A stretch of 64,000 nt of DNA from Nocardia nova NBRC 15556 (GCF_001613005.1 NZ_BDBN01000039.1:1-64000), one strand, 5' to 3'; shown: positions 32,430 to 40,551, counted from the stretch's first letter. Translations and numbers: made by a program. The notes: a model not told the origin generated them from the sequence alone.

Positions 32430-33140
32430 TCAGTCCGACGAGGGATGGCGCTGCACCCAGCTGAGGTCCGCGCGCCAGGTGTAGGCGGCCACGATCGCGG
32501 AGGCGATGACGGCGGTGTAGAGCATGTCGCCGCCCTCGACGACCAGCGAGACCAGACCGCCGATCAAGGCGCCGGCGGCGAACGACAGCCACTGCACCGC
32601 GTAGCCCAGCCATTCACGATGGGTGCCGCCGGCCATATGCCGCTCCACGCCCTGAGCGAATTTCACCAGGGTTCCGGTGACGTAGGTGACCGGGATCGAC
32701 ACCTCGCCCTTCTTGACGAACGAGGTGTTCAGCGACCCCATCGCGAACGAGACGAGCAGGATCGGCACCAGTCCGAGATCGGAGTCGTGCCGGTAGAGAA
32801 TCGTGTCGAGGACGGCGGCCGCGGTGAGGGCGGCGGTGGCGAGCATGGTCGCGCCGTGCGGATGATTGCGCCACCAGTGCCGGCGGCAGATCGAGGCCAC
32901 CAGGACGCCGGCGAGAAAGAACACGATCAGGGCGAAGGCGCCGGCCGCGAGGGTGTAGTCGCCGAGAAATCCGCCGATGACGGCACGCTCGGTGTTGCCG
33001 GTCATGAACGTGACGAAATAGCCCTCGGAGTGGGTGTAGGCGGCCGCGCCCACGAATCCGGCCAGGATCAGCAGTGCCGAGGCGAGCCGGGTCTCCAGCG
33101 TCCAGAACGGCTCGGGGGAGTCTTCGGATTTAGGAGTCAC
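32430..33140 (-). CDS. YoaK/DUF1275-family membrane protein
   Basis: 236 residues, start GTG 33140, about six transmembrane helices. The family marks are AAYTHSEGYFVTFMTGNTE near the N terminus (the FMTGN motif) and SLNTSFVKKGEVSIPVTYVTGTLVKF in the middle. Function of the family is unknown; transport is usually assumed. It is divergent from the winged-helix gene. Confidence 0.88.
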   Translation of the reverse strand: MTPKSEDSPEPFWTLETRLASALLILAGFVGAAAYTHSEGYFVTFMTGNTERAVIGGFLGDYTLAAGAFALIVFFLAGVLVASICRRHWWRNHPHGATMLATAALTAAAVLDTILYRHDSDLGLVPILLVSFAMGSLNTSFVKKGEVSIPVTYVTGTLVKFAQGVERHMAGGTHREWLGYAVQWLSFAAGALIGGLVSLVVEGGDMLYTAVIASAIVAAYTWRADLSWVQRHPSSD

Positions 33141-33278
33141 GGCAACAGACTAGCAATACATGCACAAACACGCATGAATTGCCCTCGAGGTGTGCGAGGC
33201 GTCACGCCTCCGTGGTTGTCGGTGGCGAGCCGTAATGTGAGCGCGCGGATCGGCGGGTGTGCGGACGTGGGAGGTGCG

Positions 33279-34433
33279 GTGAAGGTCACATGGGGTCAGG
33301 TGTTCGCGTGGCGATTGCGGCGAGGCTTCGTCGAAGCGCGTGACGGCGGGGATGCGGTCGCGGTGGCGCGGCGACTGGCCGGGGTGCAGGCGCAGGTGAC
33401 GTCCGCCGCGGAGACCGCGGTGGCCGTGCGGCGCGGGGGAGCACCCGGAGAGCTCGTCCGTGCTCTCGACGCCGGCGAGCTGCTGAAGACGTGGGCGATG
33501 CGCGGCACGCTGCACGCGATGACACCCGAGACCGCGGCCGCCGCACTGGCTCTGATCGCCTCGGCGCGCACCTGGGAGAAGCCCGCGTGGCAACGCAATT
33601 TCGGCGCCGACCCCGGGGAAGTGAAGGCGCTGACCGACGCGGTCGCCGAACTGCTCGACGGCGGCGCCGTGCTGAGCCGGACGGAACTGGTCGACGAACT
33701 GGTACGTGACCGCCGCTTCGCGGCGATGGGTGAGCAGTTGCGGTCCGGCTGGGGCGCGCTGTTGAAACCGCTGGCCTGGCAGGGGGTGCTGTGTTACGGG
33801 CCCGCTCGCGGATCATCGGTGACCTTCACCGCCCCGGCGCATGCGGTGAGCGATTGGAGCGGCCTGCCGCCCACCGACATCGCGGCGTCACGCCTGATCC
33901 ACGCCTATCTCGGCGCCTACGGTCCGGGCACGCCGGAGGCGTTCAACGCCTGGCTCATCCGCGGCGTGTTGCGCAAAACCACTGTGCGCCAATGGTTCTC
34001 CGATCTGGGATCCGAACTCACCGAAGTCGATGTCGAGGGCCGCCGGACCTGGATCCGCACCGAGGACGCCGCCGATCTGGCCGCCACCACTCCCACCGAC
34101 AGCGTCCGCCTGCTCGGTCCCTTCGACCAATACGTTCTCGGCCCCGGCACCACGGATCCGGTCCTCCTCCCTCCGGCCCATCGCACGAAGGTCAGCCGGA
34201 CCGCCGGCTGGATCTCGCCCCTGGTCCTCGTCGGTGGCCGGATCGCCGGAACGTGGGAAACCATCGACAACACACTCACCGTGAGCATGTTCGACGACGA
34301 ACATGTCGACTCGGAGCTACTCCGACGCGCAGCAGTCACGACGGCCGAGACAGCTACTACCACCTGGACCTGGACCACAGCGCCGAGCTGCTCGCCGGAG
34401 CCGGGACAGTACTGCACCCGGCCTTGCGAATGA
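33279..34433 (+). CDS. winged-helix DNA-binding (HTH_42/AlkZ-like) protein, 3' end replaced
   Basis: The first 350 residues follow the HTH_42 family (formerly DUF1006): RLAGVQAQVTSAAETAV, WAMRGTLHAMTPE, LLGPFDQYVLGPG and GGRIAGTWE. Related proteins include DNA glycosylases of the AlkZ type, though catalytic identity cannot be claimed. GTG 33279 has GGAGG four bases upstream. After about codon 350 (34328) the DNA is recognisably the linker of an arsR-arsC fusion gene in another frame, so the last 35 residues (Thr/Cys-rich) are alien. The gene is therefore truncated and may be inactive. Confidence 0.8.
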   Translation: MKVTWGQVFAWRLRRGFVEARDGGDAVAVARRLAGVQAQVTSAAETAVAVRRGGAPGELVRALDAGELLKTWAMRGTLHAMTPETAAAALALIASARTWEKPAWQRNFGADPGEVKALTDAVAELLDGGAVLSRTELVDELVRDRRFAAMGEQLRSGWGALLKPLAWQGVLCYGPARGSSVTFTAPAHAVSDWSGLPPTDIAASRLIHAYLGAYGPGTPEAFNAWLIRGVLRKTTVRQWFSDLGSELTEVDVEGRRTWIRTEDAADLAATTPTDSVRLLGPFDQYVLGPGTTDPVLLPPAHRTKVSRTAGWISPLVLVGGRIAGTWETIDNTLTVSMFDDEHVDSELLRRAAVTTAETATTTWTWTTAPSCSPEPGQYCTRPCE

Positions 34434-35023
34434 CGCCCGCGCCCACCGCATTCGAACCCTCGACGCCGTTCGCGGTGCTGTTCGTCTGCACCGGCAACAG
34501 CGCCCGCTCCGCGATCGCCGAAGAGCTGTTGCGCTTGCGCACGGGCGGCCGAGTCGAGGCGTTCAGCGCCGGAAGCAATCCGAAGCCGGTCATGCATACC
34601 GACACGGTGCGAGTGCTGCGGCAGGAGTACGGCATCGACCTGGCCGGCCGCCTTCCCCGCCGCCTCGACACCCTCGCCGATCATCGCTTCGATGCGGTGA
34701 TCACCCTATGCGACAAGGCCCGGGAGGTCTGTCCGGACTTCGGTGACGACCCTCGATGGATCCACTGGAGCATCCCCGACCCGGCGGCCTCACACGGCAG
34801 CGACGACGCCACGTACCCGAGGTTTCAAGCCACGGCCGCCGAAGTTTGTTCATCTCGCCGCGCACCCGCTGCGCTGGCAGTTGCTGACCGAGCTGTCGGA
34901 CAGCGACTATCGCGTGCGAGAGCTGGTGGCCCGCGTGGGCGAGCCACAGAATCTGATCTCCTACCACCTGCGACTACTACGCGACGGTGGCCTCGTCACC
35001 GCCATCCAGGTCTTCGATGTTGA
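34430..35023 (+). pseudogene. ArsC-like low-molecular-weight phosphatase half of an ArsR-ArsC fusion gene
   Basis: The frame upstream of ATG 34430 (from 34328) reads RSSHDGRDSYYHLDLDHSA, the piece that normally links the ArsR helix-turn-helix to ArsC in actinobacterial fusion proteins. From 34430 comes the ArsC domain: LFVCTGNSARSAIAEELL (catalytic Cys20 and Arg of CX5R), LCDKAREVCPDF, and WSIPDPA. Native sequence stops at about residue 138 (TYPRFQATAAE); the next 59 codons are the HTH half read out of frame. ATG overlaps the previous stop (ATGA), so translation is possible, but the protein has lost its N-terminal HTH and its last helix. Confidence 0.75.
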
Positions 35024-35033
35024 GCTGGAGTAG
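34845..35033 (+). pseudogene. ArsR-type helix-turn-helix half of the same fusion gene, displaced downstream
   Basis: The frame reads FVHLAAHPLRWQLLTELSD, then ELVARVGEPQNLISYHLRLL and RDGGLVTA, the complete ArsR-like domain that normally starts this fusion protein. It stops matching exactly at the residue before the RSSHDGRD piece found 0.5 kb upstream, so the two halves are complementary but in swapped order. It has no start codon or ribosome site of its own and ends in nine alien residues. Confidence 0.72.
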
Positions 35034-35180
35034 TTCCTCTGCGCGAGCGCACCAGTGCAGCCATTTGCCGACCGCGGCGCGCCGGGAGTTCCAGGGCGCG
35101 TGAGCGCCCGATCGGGCCGGGCTCGTCGAGGGCGTCGACGGTCTTGACGATCGCGATGGCGTAGGCGCGACGGGTGCTGA
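35003..35180 (-). pseudogene. tyrosine recombinase (phage-type integrase) remnant
   Basis: On the minus strand one frame reads STRRAYAIAIVKTVDALDEP, the core-binding domain start, and a second frame reads PWNSRRAAVGKWLHWCAR followed directly by AEELLQLNIEDLD, which is the beginning of the catalytic domain. The pieces need a frameshift and an internal deletion to be joined, and the catalytic Arg/His/Tyr part is missing. It is a scrap of an integrase from a lost mobile element. Its left end abuts the ArsR half and its right end the permease. Confidence 0.65.
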
Positions 35181-35998
35181 CCCGGGTGATCGTGTCGATC
35201 GTGCTGGCCGTGCTCGCCGCGGTGGTGGTCGCGTCCTCCACCTGCGGCACCGCCGATGCCGCACGGCTGCAATGGGGTTCGGACATCACCGTTGTCGGGG
35301 TGTTGCAGGCAGCGGGACTGCTGTTCTTCGCCTTTGCCGGATACGCGCGCATCGCCACCCTCGGTGAGGAGGTCCGCGACCCCGCCCGCACGATTCCCCG
35401 CGCGATTCCGCTCGCCTTGGGAATCACTTTGCTCGTGTACGCGGTTGTGCTTGTCGCGGCACTGAGCGTGCTCGGGCCGCAAGGATTGTCGGAAACGATC
35501 GCTCCGCTGTCGAGCGTGGTGGCGGCTGCCGGTGTCGGCTGGCTCGAGCCGGTGGTGCGCATCGGAGCCGTGATCGCCGCGCTCGGTTCGCTGCTCGCCC
35601 TGATCCTCGGAGTCTCGCGCACGACGCTGGCGATGGCCCGCGACCGGCATCTACCGCACGCCCTGGCAGCGGTCCATCCCCGATTCGGCGTGCCGCATCA
35701 CGCCGAACTGGCAGTCGGCGCGATCGTCGCCATCGCCGCCGCAACCACCGATGTCCGTGCCGCGATCGGGTTCTCGTCCTTCGGCGTACTGCTCTACTAC
35801 GCGATCGCCAACGCGGCCGCCTGGACACTGACCCCATCCGAGGGCCGACCAGCGCGGCTGATCCCCGTGGTCGGGTTGGTCGGCTGCCTGGTCCTTGCCT
35901 GCACGCTGCCAGCGCTGTCGGTGCTCACCGGCAGCGCGGTCGTTGTGCTCGGCGCCGCGATCTATCTCGTTCGCCGCAGGTCCACCGCGGCGGCGTGA
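35174..35998 (+). pseudogene. amino acid permease (APC family), N terminus missing
   Basis: 274 residues with about seven membrane helices resembling the C-terminal two thirds of an APC-superfamily amino acid transporter: LLFFAFAGYARIATLGEEVR, ARTIPRAIPLALGITLLVYA, and ARDRHLPHALAAVHPRFGVP. The normal first helices with the substrate-binding GxG segment are absent; the frame begins at a junction with the integrase scrap. Although the frame is open, a functional carrier is unlikely. Its 3' end runs into the transposase remnant. Confidence 0.7.
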
Positions 35999-36429
35999 CC
36001 CCCAGCGACACATCGGTGACCAGCAGCGCGTCCAGCTCGCCGCAGCGGGCCGGAGTGAACTCGTAGGCCAGACGGTCGTAGGTCTCGCACTGGGCCTGCG
36101 CACGGGCGTGGGCGATGCGTTCGACCATGCTCACCGGGCCTGGCCGGATCACCCGACTCGGTGGGATGGACCTTCAACTGCTCGGCCAGCCGCGCCACCG
36201 CCACCGGCGGGGCGGTCACCACGCGATCGGGCCCGAACCCCAACCACGGCAGGGTGCACAACGCGATCGCAATCCCGAGCCGATCGGCCGGACCGCGACC
36301 ACGCCCGGGATCGATGAAGGCGGCATCGGCCGGCGACAGGGTGAAGTACCGAAACAGCTCCTCGCGGCTGATCTCCGGGAACTCCCGCAGCCGCGCCAAA
36401 TCCCCATCCGCGAACACCCGCGTTGCCAC
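35986..36429 (-). pseudogene. Tn3-family transposase remnant
   Basis: From GTG 36429 the minus strand reads VATRVFADGDLARLREFPEI, then FRYFTLSPADAAFIDPGRGR and ALCTLPWLGFGPD: the DUF4158 N-terminal domain of Tn3-family TnpA. At about 36150 the homology moves to another frame (VSMVERIAHARAQAQCETYD, ELDALLVTDVSLGVTPPRW) with roughly 60-90 residues missing, then ends at the permease boundary. The DDE catalytic region is absent, so the element is dead. Confidence 0.75.
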
Positions 36430-36540
36430 GAATCCTGAGCTCCGGCACCAACCAATAACGTTGGGAGCCAACCCAACCAGCAACCAGCGATCACCGCAGA
36501 CCGAACCCGTGATTCAGCCTCGGCCAACCGCGGCTACGCC

Positions 36541-36578
36541 ATATCCGTTGTGTTTTCGGCAGTTGCTACCGGGACCCC
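36541..36578. repeat. candidate Tn3-type terminal inverted repeat
   Basis: Read on the minus strand the 38 bases begin GGGGTCCCGGTAGCAACTGC and continue CGAAAACACAACGG, similar in style to the GGGG-starting 38-bp ends of Tn3 elements. It lies 110-150 bp outside the 5' end of the transposase remnant. The opposite end was not found in this window. Confidence 0.4.
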
Positions 36579-36674
36579 GACTTGGCCCCGGAACAGGTAA
36601 GCCGGCTCGATCCGCAAGGGGAGTTGCCGCAGGTCGTTGCCGGGATTCGGGTGGATTCGACAGTTGCAGCCGAC

Positions 36675-37634
36675 TCAGATTGCCACGTCTCCCGCGGATT
36701 CGAGCGCGCCGCCGAGCGCCGCCAAGGTTGCCGCGTGCCCCAGGTCCAAGGCGCGCAACAGAACCGCGGAATCGCGGGCGACCCGGCCGATCGTTGGCGC
36801 GCCCAGGGGTGGGCGGATCTGGAGAATCGACGGGTCGGCCGTCATGCGGTGCTCGTCGGCTGCGAATTGCGCGGCGCGGGCGAACCAGCTCTCGGCCACT
36901 TTCGGGCCCGAAGCGCCGAGCGCCCGCGCGACCACGCGCCGTTCGAAATCCGAAGGGACGCTGGGCTTCTCATCGGCCCGCCGGGTGCGCAGCAGCACGA
37001 TGTGGGTGGCGCCCTGGGCGCGGGCGGTGGTGATCGGCACCGATTCGGACAGTCCGGCGTCGACGTAGCGCCCGTCGCCCACCGCCACAGGACGTCCGGC
37101 CAGAACCGGCATGCAGGTGCTGGCGCGCAGCGCGCGCTGCAGGGTGGGGATATCGCTGATGTGTGGGCGCAGATCGACGGCGCTGCCGTCGGCGATATCG
37201 GTGCCGATCGGGTGGAAGGTGACCGCATTGCCGAGGATCGCCGCGAAATCCATCGGGACGACGCGCTCGTACACGGTGTGCACCAGATATCGGGTGTCCA
37301 CGACCCGACCGCCGCGCAACGCCCGGGCCGGGGAGATCACCCGCCGCACCACATCGGAATGCCAGGCGCGCCGTGCCCGCGCCGCTCGCCCGCACAGCAG
37401 CCACGCCCCGTTCAGCGCGCCGGCCGAGGCGCCGTAGACCGCGTCGAAACACCGCAGCACCCCGAGTTCTTCCAGACCGGTCACCATGCCGTGCGAATAG
37501 ACACCGCGCGCCGAGCCACCCTCGATGACCAGGGCCAGGCGGGCCCCATCGCGATGCTCGCCGGCGGCGCTGCCGCGGCGGAAGCGTCGCGCGATCAGCT
37601 CCACCGGACCCGTCGGCTGTGTACTGTCCGGCAT
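36675..37634 (-). CDS. patatin-like phospholipase
   Basis: A 319-residue lipid acyl hydrolase with the Ser-Asp dyad of patatins: the oxyanion motif VIEGGSARGVYSHG, nucleophile in VYGASAGALNGAW, and the aspartate in RYVDAGLSESVP. ATG 37634 is preferred because GGAAGG lies about nine bases upstream; a GTG at 37655 is an alternative. The substrate is probably a phospholipid or neutral lipid at the membrane; the relative of Mycobacterium-type patatins cannot be specified. It marks the right border of the scrambled region. Confidence 0.9.
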   Translation of the reverse strand: MPDSTQPTGPVELIARRFRRGSAAGEHRDGARLALVIEGGSARGVYSHGMVTGLEELGVLRCFDAVYGASAGALNGAWLLCGRAARARRAWHSDVVRRVISPARALRGGRVVDTRYLVHTVYERVVPMDFAAILGNAVTFHPIGTDIADGSAVDLRPHISDIPTLQRALRASTCMPVLAGRPVAVGDGRYVDAGLSESVPITTARAQGATHIVLLRTRRADEKPSVPSDFERRVVARALGASGPKVAESWFARAAQFAADEHRMTADPSILQIRPPLGAPTIGRVARDSAVLLRALDLGHAATLAALGGALESAGDVAI

Positions 37635-37738
37635 CGCACCACACCTTCCGATCACTGCGTTCAGCTCTGTCTATCACGCGGCCGCGGAGGCGTCGTCCGA
37701 CGCCGGGCGGTCGGGGTACACCCGGGTAGGCTGCGCGG

Positions 37739-38158
37739 ATGCGGATCGAATCGTCACGACGCCTCATCGATACCGTGGCATGGGTGCTGATCGAGGACGG
37801 CCGGATCCTGTGCGCCCGCCCGGACGGCAAGGACGAGTTCTACATTCCCGGCGGCAAGCGCGAGGGGGAGGAGACCGATCGGCAGACGCTGATCCGGGAG
37901 ATCTCCGAGGAGCTCACCGTGGTGCTGATTCCGGAATCGGTGGCCCACGTCGGCACCTACGAGGCCGAATTGCCCGGCGCCACCGAGGTTTCGGTGCGAA
38001 TGAGCTGTTACACCGCGGACTACGCCGGCACCATCGAGCCGAGCAGTGAAATCGCCGAAATCGCCTGGTTCACCTACGCCGACCGGGCCGCGGTGCCGCC
38101 TGTCGACCAGGTGCTGTTCGATGATCTGGTGGCACGCGGACTGCTACCGGCGCAGTGA
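37739..38158 (+). CDS. nudix hydrolase
   Basis: 139 residues with a perfect nudix box, GGKREGEETDRQTLIREISEE (shown as GX5EX7REXXEE), about residues 38-58. Nudix enzymes cleave nucleoside diphosphates linked to another group; the substrate is not evident. It converges on dinB, so a role in cleaning oxidised nucleotides is a loose guess only. Confidence 0.93.
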   Translation: MRIESSRRLIDTVAWVLIEDGRILCARPDGKDEFYIPGGKREGEETDRQTLIREISEELTVVLIPESVAHVGTYEAELPGATEVSVRMSCYTADYAGTIEPSSEIAEIAWFTYADRAAVPPVDQVLFDDLVARGLLPAQ

Positions 38159-38174
38159 CTCTGGGCCCGGCGAA

Positions 38175-39401
38175 TCAGTCGGGGAGCAGCGGCACCGACA
38201 AGCCCTCACCGCGCCCGAGCAGTGCGGCCCGGGTGACGGTTCCGGCGCCGAAGCGGTCGCGCACCGCATCCAGTGCCGCGTCGAGCGTGGTGTCCGGGCG
38301 GGCGTCCAACGGCAGCATCAGCTGCCGCGGATCCGTATTCTGCAGGTTCGTCAGCGCCAGGCCGATGAGGGTGATGCCGCGCTCCTCGATCAGGGGGCGA
38401 GCGGCGCCGAGCAGAGTGCGGGCGGCCTGCAGGATCGTCGCCCCGTCGTCGGTGGCGGTCGGCAGGGTGTGCGAACGGGTCGCGCGACCGAAATCGGCGA
38501 ACCGTAAGCGCAGCACCACGGTTCGGCAGATCCGTCGTGCCGCCCGCAACCGGTGCCCGAGCCGATCCGCCAGGCCGTGCAGGTAGGCCTCGATCTCGGC
38601 ATCGGTGCGAGGCCGGTTCCCCAGCGCGCGTTGCGCACCGATCGATCGGCGCCGGCGACCGGTGTCGACCCGGCGCGGATCGCGTGCCCAGGCCAGGGCG
38701 TGCAGATGCCGGCCGGCGGCGCGACCGAGCAGACCGCACAACTCCATCGGGTCGGTATCGGCCAGTTGCCCGATCCGGGTGATGCCGTGTTCGTGCAATG
38801 TCCGGGCGGTCACCTCGCCCACTCCCCAGAGCCGTTCGACCGGCAGCGGATGCAGGAATTCGAGTTCGGCCTCGGGACGCACCAGCAGCAGGCCGTCGGG
38901 TTTGCACACCGCACTGGCCACCTTGGCGAGGAATTTGCTTCGCGCCACGCCGACCGAGATGGGCAGTCCGACCTCGGCCCGCACCCGCGCCCGCAATCCG
39001 GCCGCGATATCGATCGGGGCGCCCGAAATGCGATGCAGCCCAGCGACATCGAGAAAGGCCTCGTCGATGGAGATGCCCTCGACCTCCGGCGTGGTGTCGC
39101 GGAAGATCTCGAATACGGCCCGGCTCGCCTGCGCATAGGCGGACATCCGCGGCGGCACCACCACCGCATGCGGACACAGCCGCAACGCCTGCCGCGCATT
39201 CATCGGCGTCCGCACCCCGTACGCCTTCGCCTCGTAACTGGCCGCCAGCACCACCCCGCCCCCGACGATCACCGGCTTTCCCCGCAACTCCGGTGCGTCC
39301 CGCTGCTCGACAGACGCATAGAACGAATCCAGGTCGGCATGCAAAATCGCCGCCCGCCCCTGACGGCCCCCTTCCTCCGCCCCCTCATCCGATGCGAACA
39401 C
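38175..39401 (-). CDS. dinB: DNA polymerase IV (Y-family)
   Basis: 408 residues. The palm and catalytic acidic residues are visible in ILHADLDSFYASVEQRD and EGISIDEAFLDV, with the KVASAVCKPDG and GVGEVTARTL helix-hairpin-helix region, and a C-terminal clamp-binding motif QLMLPL. The start is GTG 39401; TTG codon 20 (about 39344) is the only other option near the conserved start. A LexA-type box overlaps this start codon, so expression should be induced by DNA damage and the message may be leaderless. Confidence 0.93.
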   Translation of the reverse strand: MFASDEGAEEGGRQGRAAILHADLDSFYASVEQRDAPELRGKPVIVGGGVVLAASYEAKAYGVRTPMNARQALRLCPHAVVVPPRMSAYAQASRAVFEIFRDTTPEVEGISIDEAFLDVAGLHRISGAPIDIAAGLRARVRAEVGLPISVGVARSKFLAKVASAVCKPDGLLLVRPEAELEFLHPLPVERLWGVGEVTARTLHEHGITRIGQLADTDPMELCGLLGRAAGRHLHALAWARDPRRVDTGRRRRSIGAQRALGNRPRTDAEIEAYLHGLADRLGHRLRAARRICRTVVLRLRFADFGRATRSHTLPTATDDGATILQAARTLLGAARPLIEERGITLIGLALTNLQNTDPRQLMLPLDARPDTTLDAALDAVRDRFGAGTVTRAALLGRGEGLSVPLLPD

Positions 39402-39409
39402 ATGTTCGA
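39394..39409. promoter_or_regulatory. LexA (SOS) box overlapping the dinB start
   Basis: GCGAAC ACAT GTTCGA matches the actinobacterial/Gram-positive SOS operator (CGAAC-N4-GTTCG core) with both arms perfect over five bases. It covers the GTG start of dinB, so bound LexA would block transcription start or early elongation. Confidence 0.8.
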
Positions 39410-39447
39410 TACTAGACCACTCTCGTGGCGCCGCCTACGGTCTCGGG

Positions 39448-39592
39448 CGGCTCCGTCCCAGGGGTGCGAGCATCGGAACGCACGGGATCGACCGACTCGG
39501 ATGGAACGGACGCCTCGAAAAAATTTCGTCAAACATTCGCCACCGATGTCGAGAACGCCGAACCGGCTCCGTCCCAGAGATACGAGCAACCG
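39448..39592. repeat. two imperfect 29-bp direct repeats
   Basis: Copies at 39448-39476 and 39564-39592 share CGGCTCCGTCCCA and, after differences, CGAGCA, with similar flanks (GATCGACC and GCTCGACC). They lie in the leader of the PPOX gene, between dinB and that gene, 116 bp apart. The role is unknown; an old duplication or regulator sites are possible. Confidence 0.45.
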
Positions 39593-39631
39593 AGAACGGC
39601 CCGCTCGACCACCGACACAGGAGCGACAGTC

Positions 39632-40129
39632 ATGGAACAGCACGAGATCACCGAAATCCTCGACCGCCCGATCAGCCGGGAGTTGCTGGCCCGCGACCTG
39701 CTGCGTCTGGCGTACGTCGCCAAGGACGGCACCCCGCGCAACGTCCCGATCGCGTTCACCTGGAACGGCTCGCAGATCGTGCTCTGCACGACGAAGAACG
39801 CCCCGAAACTGCACTCGCTGCGGCACAATCCTCAGGTCGCGCTGACGATCGACACCGAGGTTCATCCGCCGAAGATCCTTCTTCTGCGCGGACATGCCGA
39901 ACTCGACGTCGTCGACGGCATCCCCGAGGAATACCTGCAGATGAACGGCAGCTACGAGATGACCCCCGAACAGCGCGTGGAGTGGGAGGCGGAAGTCCGC
40001 TCGCTCTACGACGGCATGGTCCGGATCGTCATCACCCCGACCTGGGTGAAGCTCATCGACTTCGACAACACCCTGCCCAGTGCGGTCGAGGAACTGGTCC
40101 GGCAGCGGGCCGAACGTCAGCGGGCCTGA
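39632..40129 (+). CDS. pyridoxamine 5'-phosphate oxidase-fold (PPOX) protein
   Basis: 165 residues from ATG 39632 with AGGAG eight bases upstream. The split beta-barrel segments FTWNGSQIVLCTTKNAPKLH and ALTIDTEVHPPKILLLRGHA are typical of actinobacterial FMN- or F420-binding PPOX proteins. The substrate is unknown. It stands alone, followed by the broken YCII gene. Confidence 0.85.
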   Translation: MEQHEITEILDRPISRELLARDLLRLAYVAKDGTPRNVPIAFTWNGSQIVLCTTKNAPKLHSLRHNPQVALTIDTEVHPPKILLLRGHAELDVVDGIPEEYLQMNGSYEMTPEQRVEWEAEVRSLYDGMVRIVITPTWVKLIDFDNTLPSAVEELVRQRAERQRA

Positions 40130-40169
40130 CCACCACGGCCGGTTCCGTGCCGTGCCCACCGAGGAGACG

Positions 40170-40390
40170 ATGATGCCCGAATACCTACTGCTCGAGCACT
40201 ATCGGGGTGCGCCCGCGGCGGTCAACGACGTACCGATGGATCAGTGGGCCCCGGAGGAGATCACCGCCCACGTGCAATACACGGAAGACTTCGCCGCACG
40301 ACTGCAGACCACCGGCGAATACGTCGATCATCGGGCGGGCGCTCGAACTGGCCGGTGAGTTGTCCGCGGCGCCCGGTGCGGGCGGGCAGC
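40170..40390 (+). pseudogene. YCII-related gene with internal deletion and frameshift
   Basis: ATG 40170 (GAGGAG upstream) gives MMPEYLLLEHYRGAPAAVND and ITAHVQYTEDF, then LQTTGEYVDH and a stop at 40358. The intact family continues for another 50 residues. The missing C-terminal part RALELAGELSAAPGAGGQP is found in another frame from 40339 on, so a deletion of about 50 codons removed the middle. These small proteins usually accompany an ECF sigma factor, whose tail follows directly. Confidence 0.7.
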
Positions 40391-40520
40391 CGACCTGTAC
40401 GCCGCGGCATCGGCCGCCGCCACCAGCGTGCCGGAGCGTGACCACCTCACCCGCGAGGCCGCACGGGTGCGGACCTTGCTGCGTCGTCGACCCGACCGCC
40501 CGACGACATCAACCGAGTGA
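40383..40520 (+). pseudogene. C-terminal stump of an ECF sigma factor (DUF6596 type)
   Basis: The frame reads RAADLYAAASAAATSVPERD then HLTREAARVRTLLRRRPD and a stop at 40520. This is the characteristic end of YCII-associated ECF sigma factors. All of regions 2 and 4, which bind DNA and core polymerase, are gone: the deletion joined the end of the YCII gene to the end of the sigma gene. Confidence 0.6.
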
Positions 40521-40551
40521 GCTTCGCGCCGCGCGCCGAAGCCGGTGTCGT

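Noticed and set aside
32367-33278. Long N-terminal extension of the winged-helix gene
   Set aside because: It is antisense to the YoaK-type membrane protein and His/Arg-rich; GTG 33279 with GGAGG is the proper start.
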